From: Paucisalibacillus globulus DSM 18846
GTDB lineage: Bacteria; Bacillota; Bacilli; Bacillales; Amphibacillaceae
Direction of reading: 5' to 3'
Assembly: GCF_000482485.1 (NCBI RefSeq)
Contig: NZ_AXVK01000029.1
Span: forward strand, 40,820 to 104,819
Length of the DNA stretch: 64,000 bases
Made by a program: the position numbers and the translations under genes. Each line of letters starts with the position of its first letter. Position 1 is the stretch's first letter. Positions 44,498 to 54,097 of the stretch are shown here, piece after piece. The notes under the pieces were generated by a model, which saw nothing but the letters and a program-made list of their open reading frames with translations, made no database searches and had not been told where the DNA came from.

Positions 44498-45451
44498 ATG
44501 ACAGATGTTACTGCATTAGGTGAGATATTAATTGACTTTACACCACAGGGGCATAATGATGACGGAAATCCAAGCTTCGTGGCCAATCCAGGAGGGGCAC
44601 CTGGAAATGTGATGGTTGGATTATCTTCTTTAGGAATTAAGTCTGGTTTTATTGGTAGTGTGGGGCAGGACCAGTTCGGTGACATGTTAAAGGAAACATT
44701 AAGAAACAATGGTGTTAATGTAGAGGGAATCGTTCAAGTTGGTATTCCTACCACACTTGCCTTTGTGCATATAGCTGAAGGCGGGGAACGTTCCTTTAGC
44801 TTCTACCGTAAGCCAGGTGCTGATATGATGCTTACCAAAAATGACTTAAATCTTGATTTGATTTCTAAGTCGAAAGTCTTTCATGTTGGTTCTATTTCCA
44901 TGACGGATAATCCTGTACGGGAAGCGACTCTTGTAGCTTTAAAGCATGCAAAGGAAAACAATATAGCAATTTCCTATGATCCTAATTTACGACCAGCTCT
45001 TTGGGAAAGCTTGCACGAAGCTAACAAGTGGATGTTAGAAATCATGTCATTTGCAGATATTGTTAAGTTATCAGAAGATGAATTAGAATTTCTAACTGGT
45101 GAACAGGATATTCAAACTGGTGTGGAAAAGTTAAACCAGCAATATAATATGCCACTTCTATTTGTAACGCTAGGGGAAAAAGGAAGTTACTTATTTGCCA
45201 ATGGAGAATCTGTCATGGTACCTGGCCAGATTGTACATGCGATTGACACAACTGGTTGTGGCGATGCATTTTTTGCGGGAGTACTGTATCAGATTATTAA
45301 AATGGATGCACTAGGAAAACAATTAAAAAAAGAAGAAATGGCTAAAATCCTTAAATTTGGGAATGCTATGGGCGGTTATGTAGCAACCAAGAAAGGTGCT
45401 ATTTCAGGCATGCCTAGCTTAGAACAAATCCAAGCATTTATCCAATCCTAA
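44498..45451 (+). CDS. Fructokinase (PfkB family)
   Basis: The start at MTDVTALGEILIDF follows TAGGTGAG; an in-frame GTG three codons earlier is the ribosome site itself. The 317-residue protein has NPGGAPGNVMVGLSSLG (substrate lid), SYDPNLRPALW and the PfkB signature DTTGCGDAFFAGVLY with catalytic Asp. It phosphorylates the fructose freed by the upstream hydrolase. Last gene of the sucrose operon; a perfect palindrome follows 29 bases after the stop. Confidence 0.94.
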   Translation: MTDVTALGEILIDFTPQGHNDDGNPSFVANPGGAPGNVMVGLSSLGIKSGFIGSVGQDQFGDMLKETLRNNGVNVEGIVQVGIPTTLAFVHIAEGGERSFSFYRKPGADMMLTKNDLNLDLISKSKVFHVGSISMTDNPVREATLVALKHAKENNIAISYDPNLRPALWESLHEANKWMLEIMSFADIVKLSEDELEFLTGEQDIQTGVEKLNQQYNMPLLFVTLGEKGSYLFANGESVMVPGQIVHAIDTTGCGDAFFAGVLYQIIKMDALGKQLKKEEMAKILKFGNAMGGYVATKKGAISGMPSLEQIQAFIQS

Positions 45452-45480
45452 ATAGAATAAAAGTGTTGAAAAATATGTTG

Positions 45481-45525
45481 TGCCAGGTACCAGCAAATTC
45501 ACCGAAATTGTGCTGGTACCTGGCA
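45481..45525. repeat. Perfect palindrome, REP-like or terminator
   Basis: Arms TGCCAGGTACCAGCA and TGCTGGTACCTGGCA match in all 15 positions around a 15-base loop (AATTCACCGAAATTG). GGTACCTGGCA recalls the GGTGCCTG head of the main repeat. It follows the sucrose operon and may terminate it, though there is no T run. Confidence 0.75.
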
Positions 45526-45616
45526 TTTGTATATTTTACCAGTTTAATACATTTAGAAATAAGGTATATAAACAACAAGGTTCTGTCTTCGTGTACAGGA
45601 ATATAGGAGGTAAGTC

Positions 45617-45772
45617 ATGAAACCAAAAAAGAATGATTACTCTCGTCGCATCGAAGAAAAAAGATATGAAATGATAGAAGAAGCAAAAAAACACGGTATA
45701 ACTAGTTGGCAAGTCTTGAAAAAAAGTAAGGAATTAGATGAGCTAATTTTTACCTCCATGAAAGAAAAGTAG
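45617..45772 (+). CDS. Spo0E-like aspartyl-phosphate phosphatase, 51 residues
   Basis: A short gene with strong ribosome site AGGAGGTAAG and ATG. The product has the Spo0E-family pattern: RIEEKRYEMIEEAKKHGITS, a first helix with I-E-x-x-R-x-x-M, then LKKSKELDELI, matching the S-x-ELD signature that carries the catalytic Asp. Such proteins remove phosphate from Spo0A or similar regulators and delay sporulation. It stands alone between the sucrose operon and the fatty-acid transporter gene. This supports a spore-forming host. Confidence 0.88.
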   Translation: MKPKKNDYSRRIEEKRYEMIEEAKKHGITSWQVLKKSKELDELIFTSMKEK

Positions 45773-46001
45773 TAGTAACAAGACATTGTAATCAAGCAAA
45801 CCCTCGTGTCCCATTTTATTATATAACTTCATATTATCGCATTTTCCAAACGATTTTAAAAATAAAAATAAAAGCATTTTTTCCTTTGAAAGTTGGATTT
45901 TTAGTTAAAAACGAATAAACTATAGTAATGGTAATGACTAGAATAAAATGAGTATCAAAGAATAACATATACTAAGCTCACAGTTAAAAGGAGGGGAAAA
46001 G
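45773..46001. other. Intergenic region before the AtoE-type gene
   Basis: AT-rich, no gene or clear hairpin seen; presumably carries the promoter for the transporter gene. Confidence 0.4.
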
Positions 46002-47342
46002 ATGCTTGGTTCTATTACTAATTTTTTTGATCGAATCGTTCGTAGATATCTTCCAGATGCATTTTTATTTGCTATTATTCTAACTTTTGTTGTTTTTATA
46101 CTTGGTATTGTTTTTACAAGTAATACGCCTATTGAGATGGTTCAACATTGGGGTGGGGGCTTCTGGGGGCTATTAGAATTTGCGATGCAAATGTCTCTCA
46201 TTGTTGTTACAGGTTATATTCTAGCAAATAGTCCAGTAGTAAAAAGGTTACTTGGAAAAATCAGTAATCTAGCAAATACACCTGGACAAGCTGTAGTACT
46301 TGTTACATTAGTTGCTACAATCGCATGTTTAATTAACTATGGATTTGGTCTTGTGGTAGGTGCTTTACTTGCTGTACACGTAGCAAAGCGTGTACCATCT
46401 GCGGATTACCGTTTACTGATGGCGAGTGCCTATAGTGGTTTCTTAGTTTGGCATGGTGGTCTTTCTGGATCAATTCCATTAACTATTGCAACAGAAGGAC
46501 ATTTTCTAGAAGACGTTATGGGGACAATCCCAGTTACGGAAACTTTATTTGGCGGACCCAATTTGTTTATCGTTGGTTCGCTACTGGTGACATTACCACT
46601 ATTAAATCGTTTATTGATGAAATCACATCGAAGTGTTGGGCAAATTGACCCTGAACTATTAAATCTTCAGCAAAATGTAATAGAAGAAAAGGTTGAAGAA
46701 GTCACTCCAAAGGAAGAAATGACACCTGCAGACCGATTAGAGAACAGCAAAATAGTTTCCTATTTAATAGGTATATTTGGACTTGTTTTTGTACTTTATC
46801 ATTTTATTACGAATGGTTTTGATTTAAATATTAATATCGTAAACTTTATCTTCTTATTTCTAGGAGTTATTTTTCATGGAACGCCAAGACGCTTCTTGAA
46901 TAGTGTATCCGGAGGGGTAAAAAATGCAGGAGGAATAATTATTCAATTCCCTTTTTATGCTGGAATTATGGGAATGATGCTTGATTCGGGTCTTGGTGAT
47001 CAATTATCATTGTGGTTTGTTAGCATCTCTAATGAATTCACATTCCCTTGGTTGACCTTCATTAGTGCTGGTATTCTAAACTTCTTCGTCCCTTCTGGTG
47101 GAGGACAATGGGCTATTCAGGGGCCAATCATGATGGAGACAGCGATGAGCATTGGTGCTGATACTGCTAAAACTGCCTTGGCGGTTGCATGGGGAGATGC
47201 CTGGACAAACATGATTCAACCATTCTGGGCATTGCCATTACTTGCAATTGCCGGATTGAAAGTTCGTGATATTATGGGATTCTGTGTAATGGTATTACTA
47301 TGGAGCTTTATTCCAATCTCGATTGGATTATTGTTGTTTTAG
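46002..47342 (+). CDS. Short-chain fatty acid transporter (AtoE family)
   Basis: This 446-residue membrane protein has about eleven hydrophobic segments and a charged central loop (residues 218-246, VEEVTPKEEMTPADRLENSK). Family segments: DAFLFAIILTFVVFILG, LINYGFGLVVGALLAVHVAKRV, YSGFLVWHGGLSGSIPLTIAT and NFFVPSGGGQWAIQGPIMMETA, the last being highly characteristic. It should take up short-chain fatty acids such as acetoacetate or butyrate by proton symport. ATG after AAAGGAGGGG. A terminator follows. No acyl-CoA genes are adjacent. Confidence 0.93.
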   Translation: MLGSITNFFDRIVRRYLPDAFLFAIILTFVVFILGIVFTSNTPIEMVQHWGGGFWGLLEFAMQMSLIVVTGYILANSPVVKRLLGKISNLANTPGQAVVLVTLVATIACLINYGFGLVVGALLAVHVAKRVPSADYRLLMASAYSGFLVWHGGLSGSIPLTIATEGHFLEDVMGTIPVTETLFGGPNLFIVGSLLVTLPLLNRLLMKSHRSVGQIDPELLNLQQNVIEEKVEEVTPKEEMTPADRLENSKIVSYLIGIFGLVFVLYHFITNGFDLNINIVNFIFLFLGVIFHGTPRRFLNSVSGGVKNAGGIIIQFPFYAGIMGMMLDSGLGDQLSLWFVSISNEFTFPWLTFISAGILNFFVPSGGGQWAIQGPIMMETAMSIGADTAKTALAVAWGDAWTNMIQPFWALPLLAIAGLKVRDIMGFCVMVLLWSFIPISIGLLLF

Positions 47343-47397
47343 ATAGAAAGCAAAAAAACTAATTTAGGTAAATTAGTCAAATACCGATTAATAGGGA

Positions 47398-47436
47398 GGA
47401 CCTGTGCGATTCGAGCACTGGTCTTTCTTTTTTTAT
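47398..47436 (+). terminator. Terminator after the AtoE-type gene
   Basis: Arms GACCTGTGC and GAGCACTGGTC (with a mismatch) are followed by TTTCTTTTTTT. Confidence 0.8.
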
Positions 47437-47576
47437 CCTATTTCGAAATGTTTAGTAAAAATCTCACTAGGAAGATTAGAAATTTCCGCAATAAGATCCC
47501 CTATGTAGGTTTGAGTTTCATCCAATTTGGGTAATACAATTTTGAGGTTGTCTGAAATAATAAGTAGTTATTAAAA
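47433..47576 (-). pseudogene. Possible C-terminal fragment of a lost gene
   Basis: A minus-strand frame of about 47 codons ends in TAA and reads, in part, ISDNLKIVLPKLDETQTYI and AEISNLPSEIFTKHF. It has protein-like composition but no start or ribosome site and is closed upstream by a stop. It could be the tail of a regulator that once faced the transporter. Family not recognised. Confidence 0.3.
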
Positions 47577-47603
47577 GAAACTGAAATTTGTTCTCTTAAA
47601 TTA

Positions 47604-47631
47604 TTGAATTATCTTAAGATTGGTGTAGAAT
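47604..47631 (+). promoter_or_regulatory. Likely sigma-A promoter of the riboswitch leader
   Basis: TTGAAT (47604-47609), 16 bases, TAGAAT (47626-47631). The predicted start lies about 30 bases before the aptamer. Confidence 0.55.
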
Positions 47632-47670
47632 AGGTATTAAGTAATAGTAACTAAATACTGGAAAATTTGA

Positions 47671-47750
47671 AAAAAGGCAAACTATTCGAAAGGGTAGGAC
47701 GCAAAGCTTAGGGTCTAACGTACAAGTTGACTATGATCGCCTGGCTACCA
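47671..47750 (+). promoter_or_regulatory. c-di-GMP-I (GEMM) riboswitch aptamer
   Basis: The conserved parts of the GEMM-I class are all visible in order: AAAAGGCAAAC, the tetraloop CGAAAGGG, GGACGCAAAGC, GGGTCTAA, then ATGATCGCCTGGCTACC. The class senses cyclic di-GMP. A terminator hairpin follows at 47761, so it probably controls readthrough into the giant GGDEF gene that starts 240 bases downstream. The encoded protein makes the ligand, so this is a feedback loop. Confidence 0.92.
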
Positions 47751-47760
47751 AATTTTATTT

Positions 47761-47791
47761 TGGCTATTCATGTTTATGGATAGCCATTTTT
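47761..47791 (+). terminator. Expression-platform terminator of the riboswitch
   Basis: TGGCTAT...ATAGCCA stem followed by TTTTTG. It lies 10 bases after the aptamer. Confidence 0.8.
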
Positions 47792-47989
47792 GTAGTTAGG
47801 AATGGATAAACCTCTAGCCTGGACAAGTACGGCTTTTGACGCCTATATTCAATATTTTAATTTTATTTGTAAGAATATTCGAAAGTAATTATTTTTAAGT
47901 TGAATTTCTAGTGAAACCAGTGTTTTGCAAATTTTGATTATTAGAAACATCTGTCAGATGGGGCATGATTTTTCGCAGGAGTGAAGGAA

Positions 47990-50900
47990 ATGGAGATCAT
48001 CAATAACAGATATAGGCTAAAAGAACTATTTAGTCAAGAGAAGCATGTTACCGTTTATTTGGCATTTGATATGCGAAATGATAATAAAGTTGTTCTATTA
48101 AACTTGTTAAATTCCGAGTATTTACCGAAGACATTGATTGGTTTTTACGTTAATCGTTTTATTGAAATAAAAGGATTAACTAGTAATAACATCATTCAAA
48201 ATTATAACTTTAATACGGTTTCATTTATTGATAATAAACTACAATCTGATCCGCAATACTTTTATACGTCAGAATATATAACGGGTCGGAAAAACCTTTT
48301 TAATATAATAGGGAATTTAACGTTTAAACAGATTATAGATTATTTTGTGGAGATTTGTACCGCCGTCCATTACCTACATTTGAAGGGGTTTGTTCATGGT
48401 TCCTTGAATCGTAATGCTGTATTTGTTAACACAGGGAATGAAGAATTCCCTATTCTACTAGATGATGTGGCAACAGTTCAAATCCAAAGAATGACCAATG
48501 CAGAACAAATTGGGGATTCAGCCTATAAATCTCCAAAAGTTTTAGCTGGAAGAATAGAGAATGTTGAGTCAGATCTTTATTCACTGGGTGTAATCTTATT
48601 AGCGATGTTAACAAATCGTCCCTCCCTTAATAACCCTAAGGAAGAATTAGCTTCCATCATGAAAAATTCGGTTGATTCGGATGTCAGAAAGATTGTTCCC
48701 ATCCTTAGTAAGATACTAGACACAGAGAATGAACAAACGTATAGCAATTTATATGATCTGATTATGGATCTTAATGCTGCTTTAGAAGAAAATTACACGA
48801 TCGTTAAAATGGAAGAATTTAAGGGACTTAATCTTCACACCAAGCTTGTTGGTCGTAATGAGCATATACAGAAAATAATAAAAGCCAATGACAAGATGAT
48901 TTCCTATCAGAGAGGTAAACGAATCTTCTTTGTTCAAGGAGCGAATGGAATTGGGAAGACACGTTTACTTCAGGAGGTTAATTTTTTATTAGATTTAAGT
49001 AAAGCGAGTGTATATGCAAGTTATAGCTTAAATAGTATTTCAGATGATAGTAAGAAAATGTGGATAGACATTTTAAGGGAACTTATTATGGAAACGAGTC
49101 AACATACAGTAGAAAAATACAACATCGAACTAATGGAATATTTCCCTGAATTAGTAGATAAAAACTACGCCACATCACTGAATTATTCCAATGAGCATAA
49201 TACAAAATATCGCCTCCTTAATCGAATTGCAGGGTTTATTAGTGAGAGTATCCAAAATCGTCCGACTGCATTCATTATTGATAATATTCATCTTGCAGAT
49301 GACTTTACGATTGATACATTTAACTATTTATGTACGGAAGTATTAGAGAATACGAATTTAACGTTAATTTTCTCTTGTGAAGATAGTGATGTTTCCCATA
49401 ATCCAGTTGCCTCAGATTTTATTAAGAATATGAAGAAAAGGATGGATTCTGAAACGATTCGTTTGGAACCACTGGATGAAAAGCAAACAGGCAAAATGAT
49501 TCAAAGTATTTTGTCGATATCGTTTAAACCGAGAAATATTTCAAGGAGGATCTATTCCCAATCTTATGGTAATCCGTTATTCATCACCGAAATAATGAAG
49601 GACTTGTATAGTCGACAAATTATTTATGTTGGTGAGGATACTGGTAAATGGCAAATAGATTTACCAGATGACAACGACTATAACAAGCTGGATCTCCCAG
49701 ATAGTGTGGAACATGCACTTGTTAATCAGTTGAAGGATTTATATCCATCTAGTATGGAAATTCTTATGACCATCTCACTTTTTCCAAAGCCTATTTCTAT
49801 GAGAATGATGGAGAACTTTTTAACATTGGATAAATTGGAAAGTAGTTTGGAAGATTTGGTGAAAAAGGGAGTTTTACAGCGCCTAATCGGTGATAATTCG
49901 TACCTGTATGACTTCCGTAGTAAAGTACTGAAAAACATTGTGTATGATAAAATACAGCCGGATAAAAGACTGGAAAATCACAAGCTAGCTGCTTCTATTA
50001 TAGAAGAACATATGGATGTTTCTTATGCGATGAATTTAGATGAATTAATTTTCCAATTTGTTCGGTCAAACAATCATGAAAAAGCTAAAACATATTACCT
50101 TGAAAATGCCAAGAAGTTGCAAGCAGCTCGAAATACAAAGGCTCAAATTGAAAATTTGAAGCATGCCCTTGAACATACTGAATTACTTACAGAAAGGACA
50201 GGATTGTATCTAGAAATTGGCGCATTATTATCGGATGCAGGTGATTTTACATTAGCACTTGAGTACTTAGAAAATGCTGAGAGTCTCGCAATTGAAGACA
50301 ATCATACTCAGCATAAAATAAGAACTTATGTGAATTTAGCAAATGCGTTTTTACTTCTACGTTTTAATGGAAGCGTACTAGATTATATTGCTAAAGCAGA
50401 GAAGGAAATGGAACTTAGACCAGATGAAGAGGCACGACTTGAAATTAAGAGAATCAGGGCCTCATTAATTTTGGAGGAGAACCAGTTAACAGAAGCTGCT
50501 GATCTATTTATAGAGGTAATTGAGGAATGTGGTGAACACTTTAAAAAAATTAAAGGGAACGCTTATCGTACCTTAGGATTTATTTACCTCCATATTGGTA
50601 AAATTGAGATGGCTTTAGAGTCCTATCATAAATCGGTAAATCTTCTAGAAGAAATTGATTACGCGAGAGGTGCATTATTATCATTAAATAATATTGGCCA
50701 CGTATATGCGGAGATTTATGAAGATCAAGATAAGGCAATGGAGTACCACCTAAAGGTTAAAAATCTAAGTGAAGAATATGGTATATTCACAAGTGAAGTA
50801 TATTCGCTTATTAATATTGCTGAATCACATCTGAAAAAATATGATTTTGATACAGCATATGACCATTTTAGCCATGCTTTGACCAAAGCTGAACGATATA

Positions 50901-53368
50901 ATATGTCAATGGAAAAATACATGATTCTAAACTTTTTAACAAGAGTAACTCTTGAAATGAATAATTATCCAGAGGCCCTAGAATTATATCGACAGTTGAA
51001 AAAAGATATTAAGGATAATCCTAATAAGGGGTTTGATATTGGTGATTATTATCAAACCAGTGCAATGTTGCATCAATTGCTAGGTAACTATGACCAAGCT
51101 GACAATTATAATCAAAAAACGATTCAGTTCCATAGTGAACATGAGAATATACTCAAATATACAGCTACTGTAAATGTATTGATTAATCAAATACAACATA
51201 TTCATTCTGAAGAGGAGTTTTTGACGAATCAGATTATAAAGATTTCGGAAAAGATAACCAATAAAAATACTAATATTGATAGCTTGTGTCAGGCTATACA
51301 TCATCTCTGTGCAAAAAATGAATACAAGCTTGCATATCAAATATTTAGTAGGGTTGAGCAATATATTCAAGAAGATACTCCAGAAAGACTTAAGTCTATT
51401 TATTTACATGCAAAGGGTGCTATAGAATTTCATGTGAATCCGAATCAATCAATTGGTTATTTGGAAGAAAGCTTAGAATTAGCTAAAAATACGAGAAGTA
51501 AGGAACTTATTTCTCGGATTCAAGCAGATTTAGGGAATGCTTATTATGCAATGGGTAAGTATTATGAAGCTGCTAATTATTATCTAGAAAGCAGTGAAGG
51601 CATTAAAGGCTTAATTAGACAAATCCCTGATGCGTATAAACTGAATTATATCAATGGAAGAAAATTCTCTAAGGAATTTTATCGATTAACAGAAATAAGA
51701 GGTTGGATGACCTCACATGAATGGAACCAGGATCGTTTACCACAACGAGTTTCTTCCAATGACGATTTACAAGCGCTGTTACAAGCTAATGATGTGGATA
51801 GTTTTATTAACAATCAAAAGTTTATGCAATATGTGAGCAATCAATATATGGAGAAACTATCAGGAGGAATTTTTCACAAGGGAGAAATCCTCTTACAGCA
51901 TCTGGATAGCGATGTAACGAAGAACTTAGATTATATTGGTAAATTCCTATCAGGTAAATTGCTTGCAACAAAGGGATATATTCTAGCAGAAGAAAAAGGA
52001 CAAGAATTAACCGTTCTTTCTTCCATTAATGGAAATCTCAATGTACCCGGAAATGCATCGTTATATAATCGAGTTAGATCAACGATGAAACCTGTTCTTC
52101 TATCCGAGTGGACTAATGAAGAAATGGGAAATTACTCTCTCTTATTGGATGATTTAAAGGGTGTTATGTGTATTCCAATAATTAAAAGGCTAGAATCAAA
52201 GGTGTCTTTTGGTGAAAATAACCAAGTTCTTGGATATATCTATTTAGAAACAGACAAGATTGTGAATAATTTTAATCAACGTGGTTTAGAAAAATGTATG
52301 GAAATGGTGAACTTTCTTGTATTACTACTAGAAAAACGTCAATTAATGATCACCGCGTCAATTGATAAATTGACAGGTACGTTAACTAGAAAGTATTTAG
52401 AGGATGCTTTACAAAACACACTCGATTTTTCCAGAAAGAGTGGTAAAGAATTTAGTATTATCATGTTTGATTTAGATAAATTTAAAGGTGTTAATGATCG
52501 TTATGGACATCAAATTGGTGATCGAGTCCTAAGGGAAGTTTCACAGGTTATTATTAATAACCTAGATCAAACAAGTATGGTTGGTCGATATGGTGGCGAA
52601 GAATTTGTCATCATTCTACCTTCTGTAAAACTAGACGATGCGAAGCGTATTGCTGAAACACTTCGTAAAAAAGTACAAGATCAAAGGCTTCTTGGTGAGA
52701 AACATGAGGTTACAATAAGTATGGGTCTTGCATCATACCCTGTACAGGGACAAACGGTTAGAGAACTTATTTTGAAGGCAGACCAGGCATTATATATCGC
52801 CAAGGAAAATGGTAGAAATAATTCACAAGTATGGCATAAGGATTTTGAGAATAAAGTAAAGCCAGCTAATAAATTAATTGGTATTATTTCTGGCGATGAG
52901 ATTAGGGATGCGAGAAACGTATTAGCACTTGTAGAGCTAGTAAAACTAACGAATTTAGATATATCACTAGAAGATAAACTTTATCAATTCCTTGGAAGAA
53001 TGATTGAAATTGTTGAGGCCCAATATGGATATATACTTATTTCAGATGGCAATTCCGTTATCGATTTCTTTGGTAGGAAATCTCAAGAGGAAGAATGGCT
53101 AGAACAGAATACTTATAATGAAGAAATAGTTTCTACTGTCATTACCGATCGACTTGGTCTATACACCATTGACTGGGAAGAGACAGAAAAAATCAATAAC
53201 GTGAATGGGTTACCTGACTGGGATTCTATCATTTCTGTACCAATCATTTCAAATGGTTGGGTAAAAGGAGTAATCTACCTATCAGTACCAGCTAGATTAA
53301 AGGAATTTGGTGCTGATGAGCTAAATGTACTAAATGTATATAGTGAATTAATGGCAAATATTATATAA
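47990..53368 (+). CDS. Giant signalling protein: pseudokinase, AAA ATPase, TPR, GAF, GGDEF, GAF
   Basis: The start at MEIINNRYRL is 8 bases after AGGAG; the GTG three codons upstream is part of that site. 1,792 residues. Residues 1-265 resemble a Ser/Thr kinase, but the HRD loop reads HGSLN (136-140) and the DFG segment LDDVA, so it is a pseudokinase. About 285-600 is an AAA/STAND-type ATPase with Walker A GANGIGKT (about 317) and Walker B FIIDNIHLAD. TPR-like helices run from about 700 to 1240. A GAF-like domain follows (about 1325-1465), then GGDEF with an intact GRYGGEEF (about 1534) but no RxxD inhibitory site, then a second GAF-like domain (1620-1792). No membrane segment. It should synthesise c-di-GMP under control of ATP and an unknown signal. 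Confidence 0.9.
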   Translation: MEIINNRYRLKELFSQEKHVTVYLAFDMRNDNKVVLLNLLNSEYLPKTLIGFYVNRFIEIKGLTSNNIIQNYNFNTVSFIDNKLQSDPQYFYTSEYITGRKNLFNIIGNLTFKQIIDYFVEICTAVHYLHLKGFVHGSLNRNAVFVNTGNEEFPILLDDVATVQIQRMTNAEQIGDSAYKSPKVLAGRIENVESDLYSLGVILLAMLTNRPSLNNPKEELASIMKNSVDSDVRKIVPILSKILDTENEQTYSNLYDLIMDLNAALEENYTIVKMEEFKGLNLHTKLVGRNEHIQKIIKANDKMISYQRGKRIFFVQGANGIGKTRLLQEVNFLLDLSKASVYASYSLNSISDDSKKMWIDILRELIMETSQHTVEKYNIELMEYFPELVDKNYATSLNYSNEHNTKYRLLNRIAGFISESIQNRPTAFIIDNIHLADDFTIDTFNYLCTEVLENTNLTLIFSCEDSDVSHNPVASDFIKNMKKRMDSETIRLEPLDEKQTGKMIQSILSISFKPRNISRRIYSQSYGNPLFITEIMKDLYSRQIIYVGEDTGKWQIDLPDDNDYNKLDLPDSVEHALVNQLKDLYPSSMEILMTISLFPKPISMRMMENFLTLDKLESSLEDLVKKGVLQRLIGDNSYLYDFRSKVLKNIVYDKIQPDKRLENHKLAASIIEEHMDVSYAMNLDELIFQFVRSNNHEKAKTYYLENAKKLQAARNTKAQIENLKHALEHTELLTERTGLYLEIGALLSDAGDFTLALEYLENAESLAIEDNHTQHKIRTYVNLANAFLLLRFNGSVLDYIAKAEKEMELRPDEEARLEIKRIRASLILEENQLTEAADLFIEVIEECGEHFKKIKGNAYRTLGFIYLHIGKIEMALESYHKSVNLLEEIDYARGALLSLNNIGHVYAEIYEDQDKAMEYHLKVKNLSEEYGIFTSEVYSLINIAESHLKKYDFDTAYDHFSHALTKAERYNMSMEKYMILNFLTRVTLEMNNYPEALELYRQLKKDIKDNPNKGFDIGDYYQTSAMLHQLLGNYDQADNYNQKTIQFHSEHENILKYTATVNVLINQIQHIHSEEEFLTNQIIKISEKITNKNTNIDSLCQAIHHLCAKNEYKLAYQIFSRVEQYIQEDTPERLKSIYLHAKGAIEFHVNPNQSIGYLEESLELAKNTRSKELISRIQADLGNAYYAMGKYYEAANYYLESSEGIKGLIRQIPDAYKLNYINGRKFSKEFYRLTEIRGWMTSHEWNQDRLPQRVSSNDDLQALLQANDVDSFINNQKFMQYVSNQYMEKLSGGIFHKGEILLQHLDSDVTKNLDYIGKFLSGKLLATKGYILAEEKGQELTVLSSINGNLNVPGNASLYNRVRSTMKPVLLSEWTNEEMGNYSLLLDDLKGVMCIPIIKRLESKVSFGENNQVLGYIYLETDKIVNNFNQRGLEKCMEMVNFLVLLLEKRQLMITASIDKLTGTLTRKYLEDALQNTLDFSRKSGKEFSIIMFDLDKFKGVNDRYGHQIGDRVLREVSQVIINNLDQTSMVGRYGGEEFVIILPSVKLDDAKRIAETLRKKVQDQRLLGEKHEVTISMGLASYPVQGQTVRELILKADQALYIAKENGRNNSQVWHKDFENKVKPANKLIGIISGDEIRDARNVLALVELVKLTNLDISLEDKLYQFLGRMIEIVEAQYGYILISDGNSVIDFFGRKSQEEEWLEQNTYNEEIVSTVITDRLGLYTIDWEETEKINNVNGLPDWDSIISVPIISNGWVKGVIYLSVPARLKEFGADELNVLNVYSELMANII

Positions 53369-53449
53369 TGGAGTTATCAACTATTAGAATAATAAAAATA
53401 TTATTCGTGAACTAGTAAAGGTGTTTAGATAGTATTACCGGGGAAAAGT

Positions 53450-53532
53450 AGAAAAGGCAAACTGTTTTAAGTAAAGGACTTTGACAAACAAGGTATAAAA
53501 GTATTCGATTGTCCATGATAGTCTGACTGCCA
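53450..53532 (+). promoter_or_regulatory. Degenerate c-di-GMP-I-like riboswitch
   Basis: AAAAGGCAAAC at the start and ATGATAGTCTGACTGCC at the end match GEMM-I ends, with AAAGGAC and ACAAACAAGG in positions of the conserved GGAC and GCAAAGCC. The GAAA tetraloop and exact GCAAAG are lost, so ligand binding may be changed or absent. A terminator-like hairpin follows, as at the first riboswitch. Confidence 0.6.
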
Positions 53533-53568
53533 ATAAAAACCGATAAATTTTAACCAACAAGAAAATTT

Positions 53569-53597
53569 GGCTATTCGTTCTAACGAATAGCCTGTTT
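53569..53597 (+). terminator. Hairpin after the degenerate riboswitch
   Basis: Perfect arms GGCTATTCG and CGAATAGCC followed by TGTTTTC. Placed like the terminator of the first riboswitch. Confidence 0.75.
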
Positions 53598-53636
53598 TCG
53601 TAATGTTAGTTACTTTTTATGGCATGATTGATGGAA

Positions 53637-54021
53637 ACTGTGCGGTAACTAATTATTTTTGGTAGTGCATCAAACCCGCTCCGGAAATACACTGCGCTTT
53701 CCATGGGCGGCTGTTGAGCCTCCTCGCGCTTCGCACTGCGGGGTCTCACCTATGCCTGTCCTCCCATAGGAGTCTCCGTGTATTTCCGGAGCTAGTTTAG
53801 ATTGAATTCATTAACTTCACTTATCACGTCATTAAACTAACTTTAATTAGAGAACCAATACTAGCGCAGGCAGAATACGGAGACTCCTGCGGGAACAGCA
53901 CGTGTCCGAAGACCCCGCAGCGGTGACTTTTGCGCGAGGAGGCTGAGGCCGTGCCCGTGGAAAGCGGAGTATTCTGCCGGAGCGGTATGATAGCACTATC
54001 CTAAAAAAGTTACCGCACAGT
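53637..54021. repeat. 385-bp composite palindromic element with two inverted GC-rich units
   Basis: Outer inverted repeats ACTGTGCGGTAACT (53637-53650) and AGTTACCGCACAGT (54008-54021) match in all 14 positions. Inside are two opposed GC-rich units. The left one (53678-53792) has perfect 15-base ends, GCTCCGGAAATACAC and GTGTATTTCCGGAGC. The right one (53869-53978) has ends GGCAGAATAC and GTATTCTGCC. Both share CGGAGACTCCT, GACCCCGCAG, GCGCGAGGAGGCT and GTGGAAAGCG when one is reversed. No protein is encoded. It separates the degenerate riboswitch from its presumed target gene. Confidence 0.85.
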
Positions 54022-54097
54022 CTATAGATTCTGTGTAATTAACAATCTTTTAATATAAGCCAATAAACTACAACTAACCGAAAATGAGGTGAGGTCC

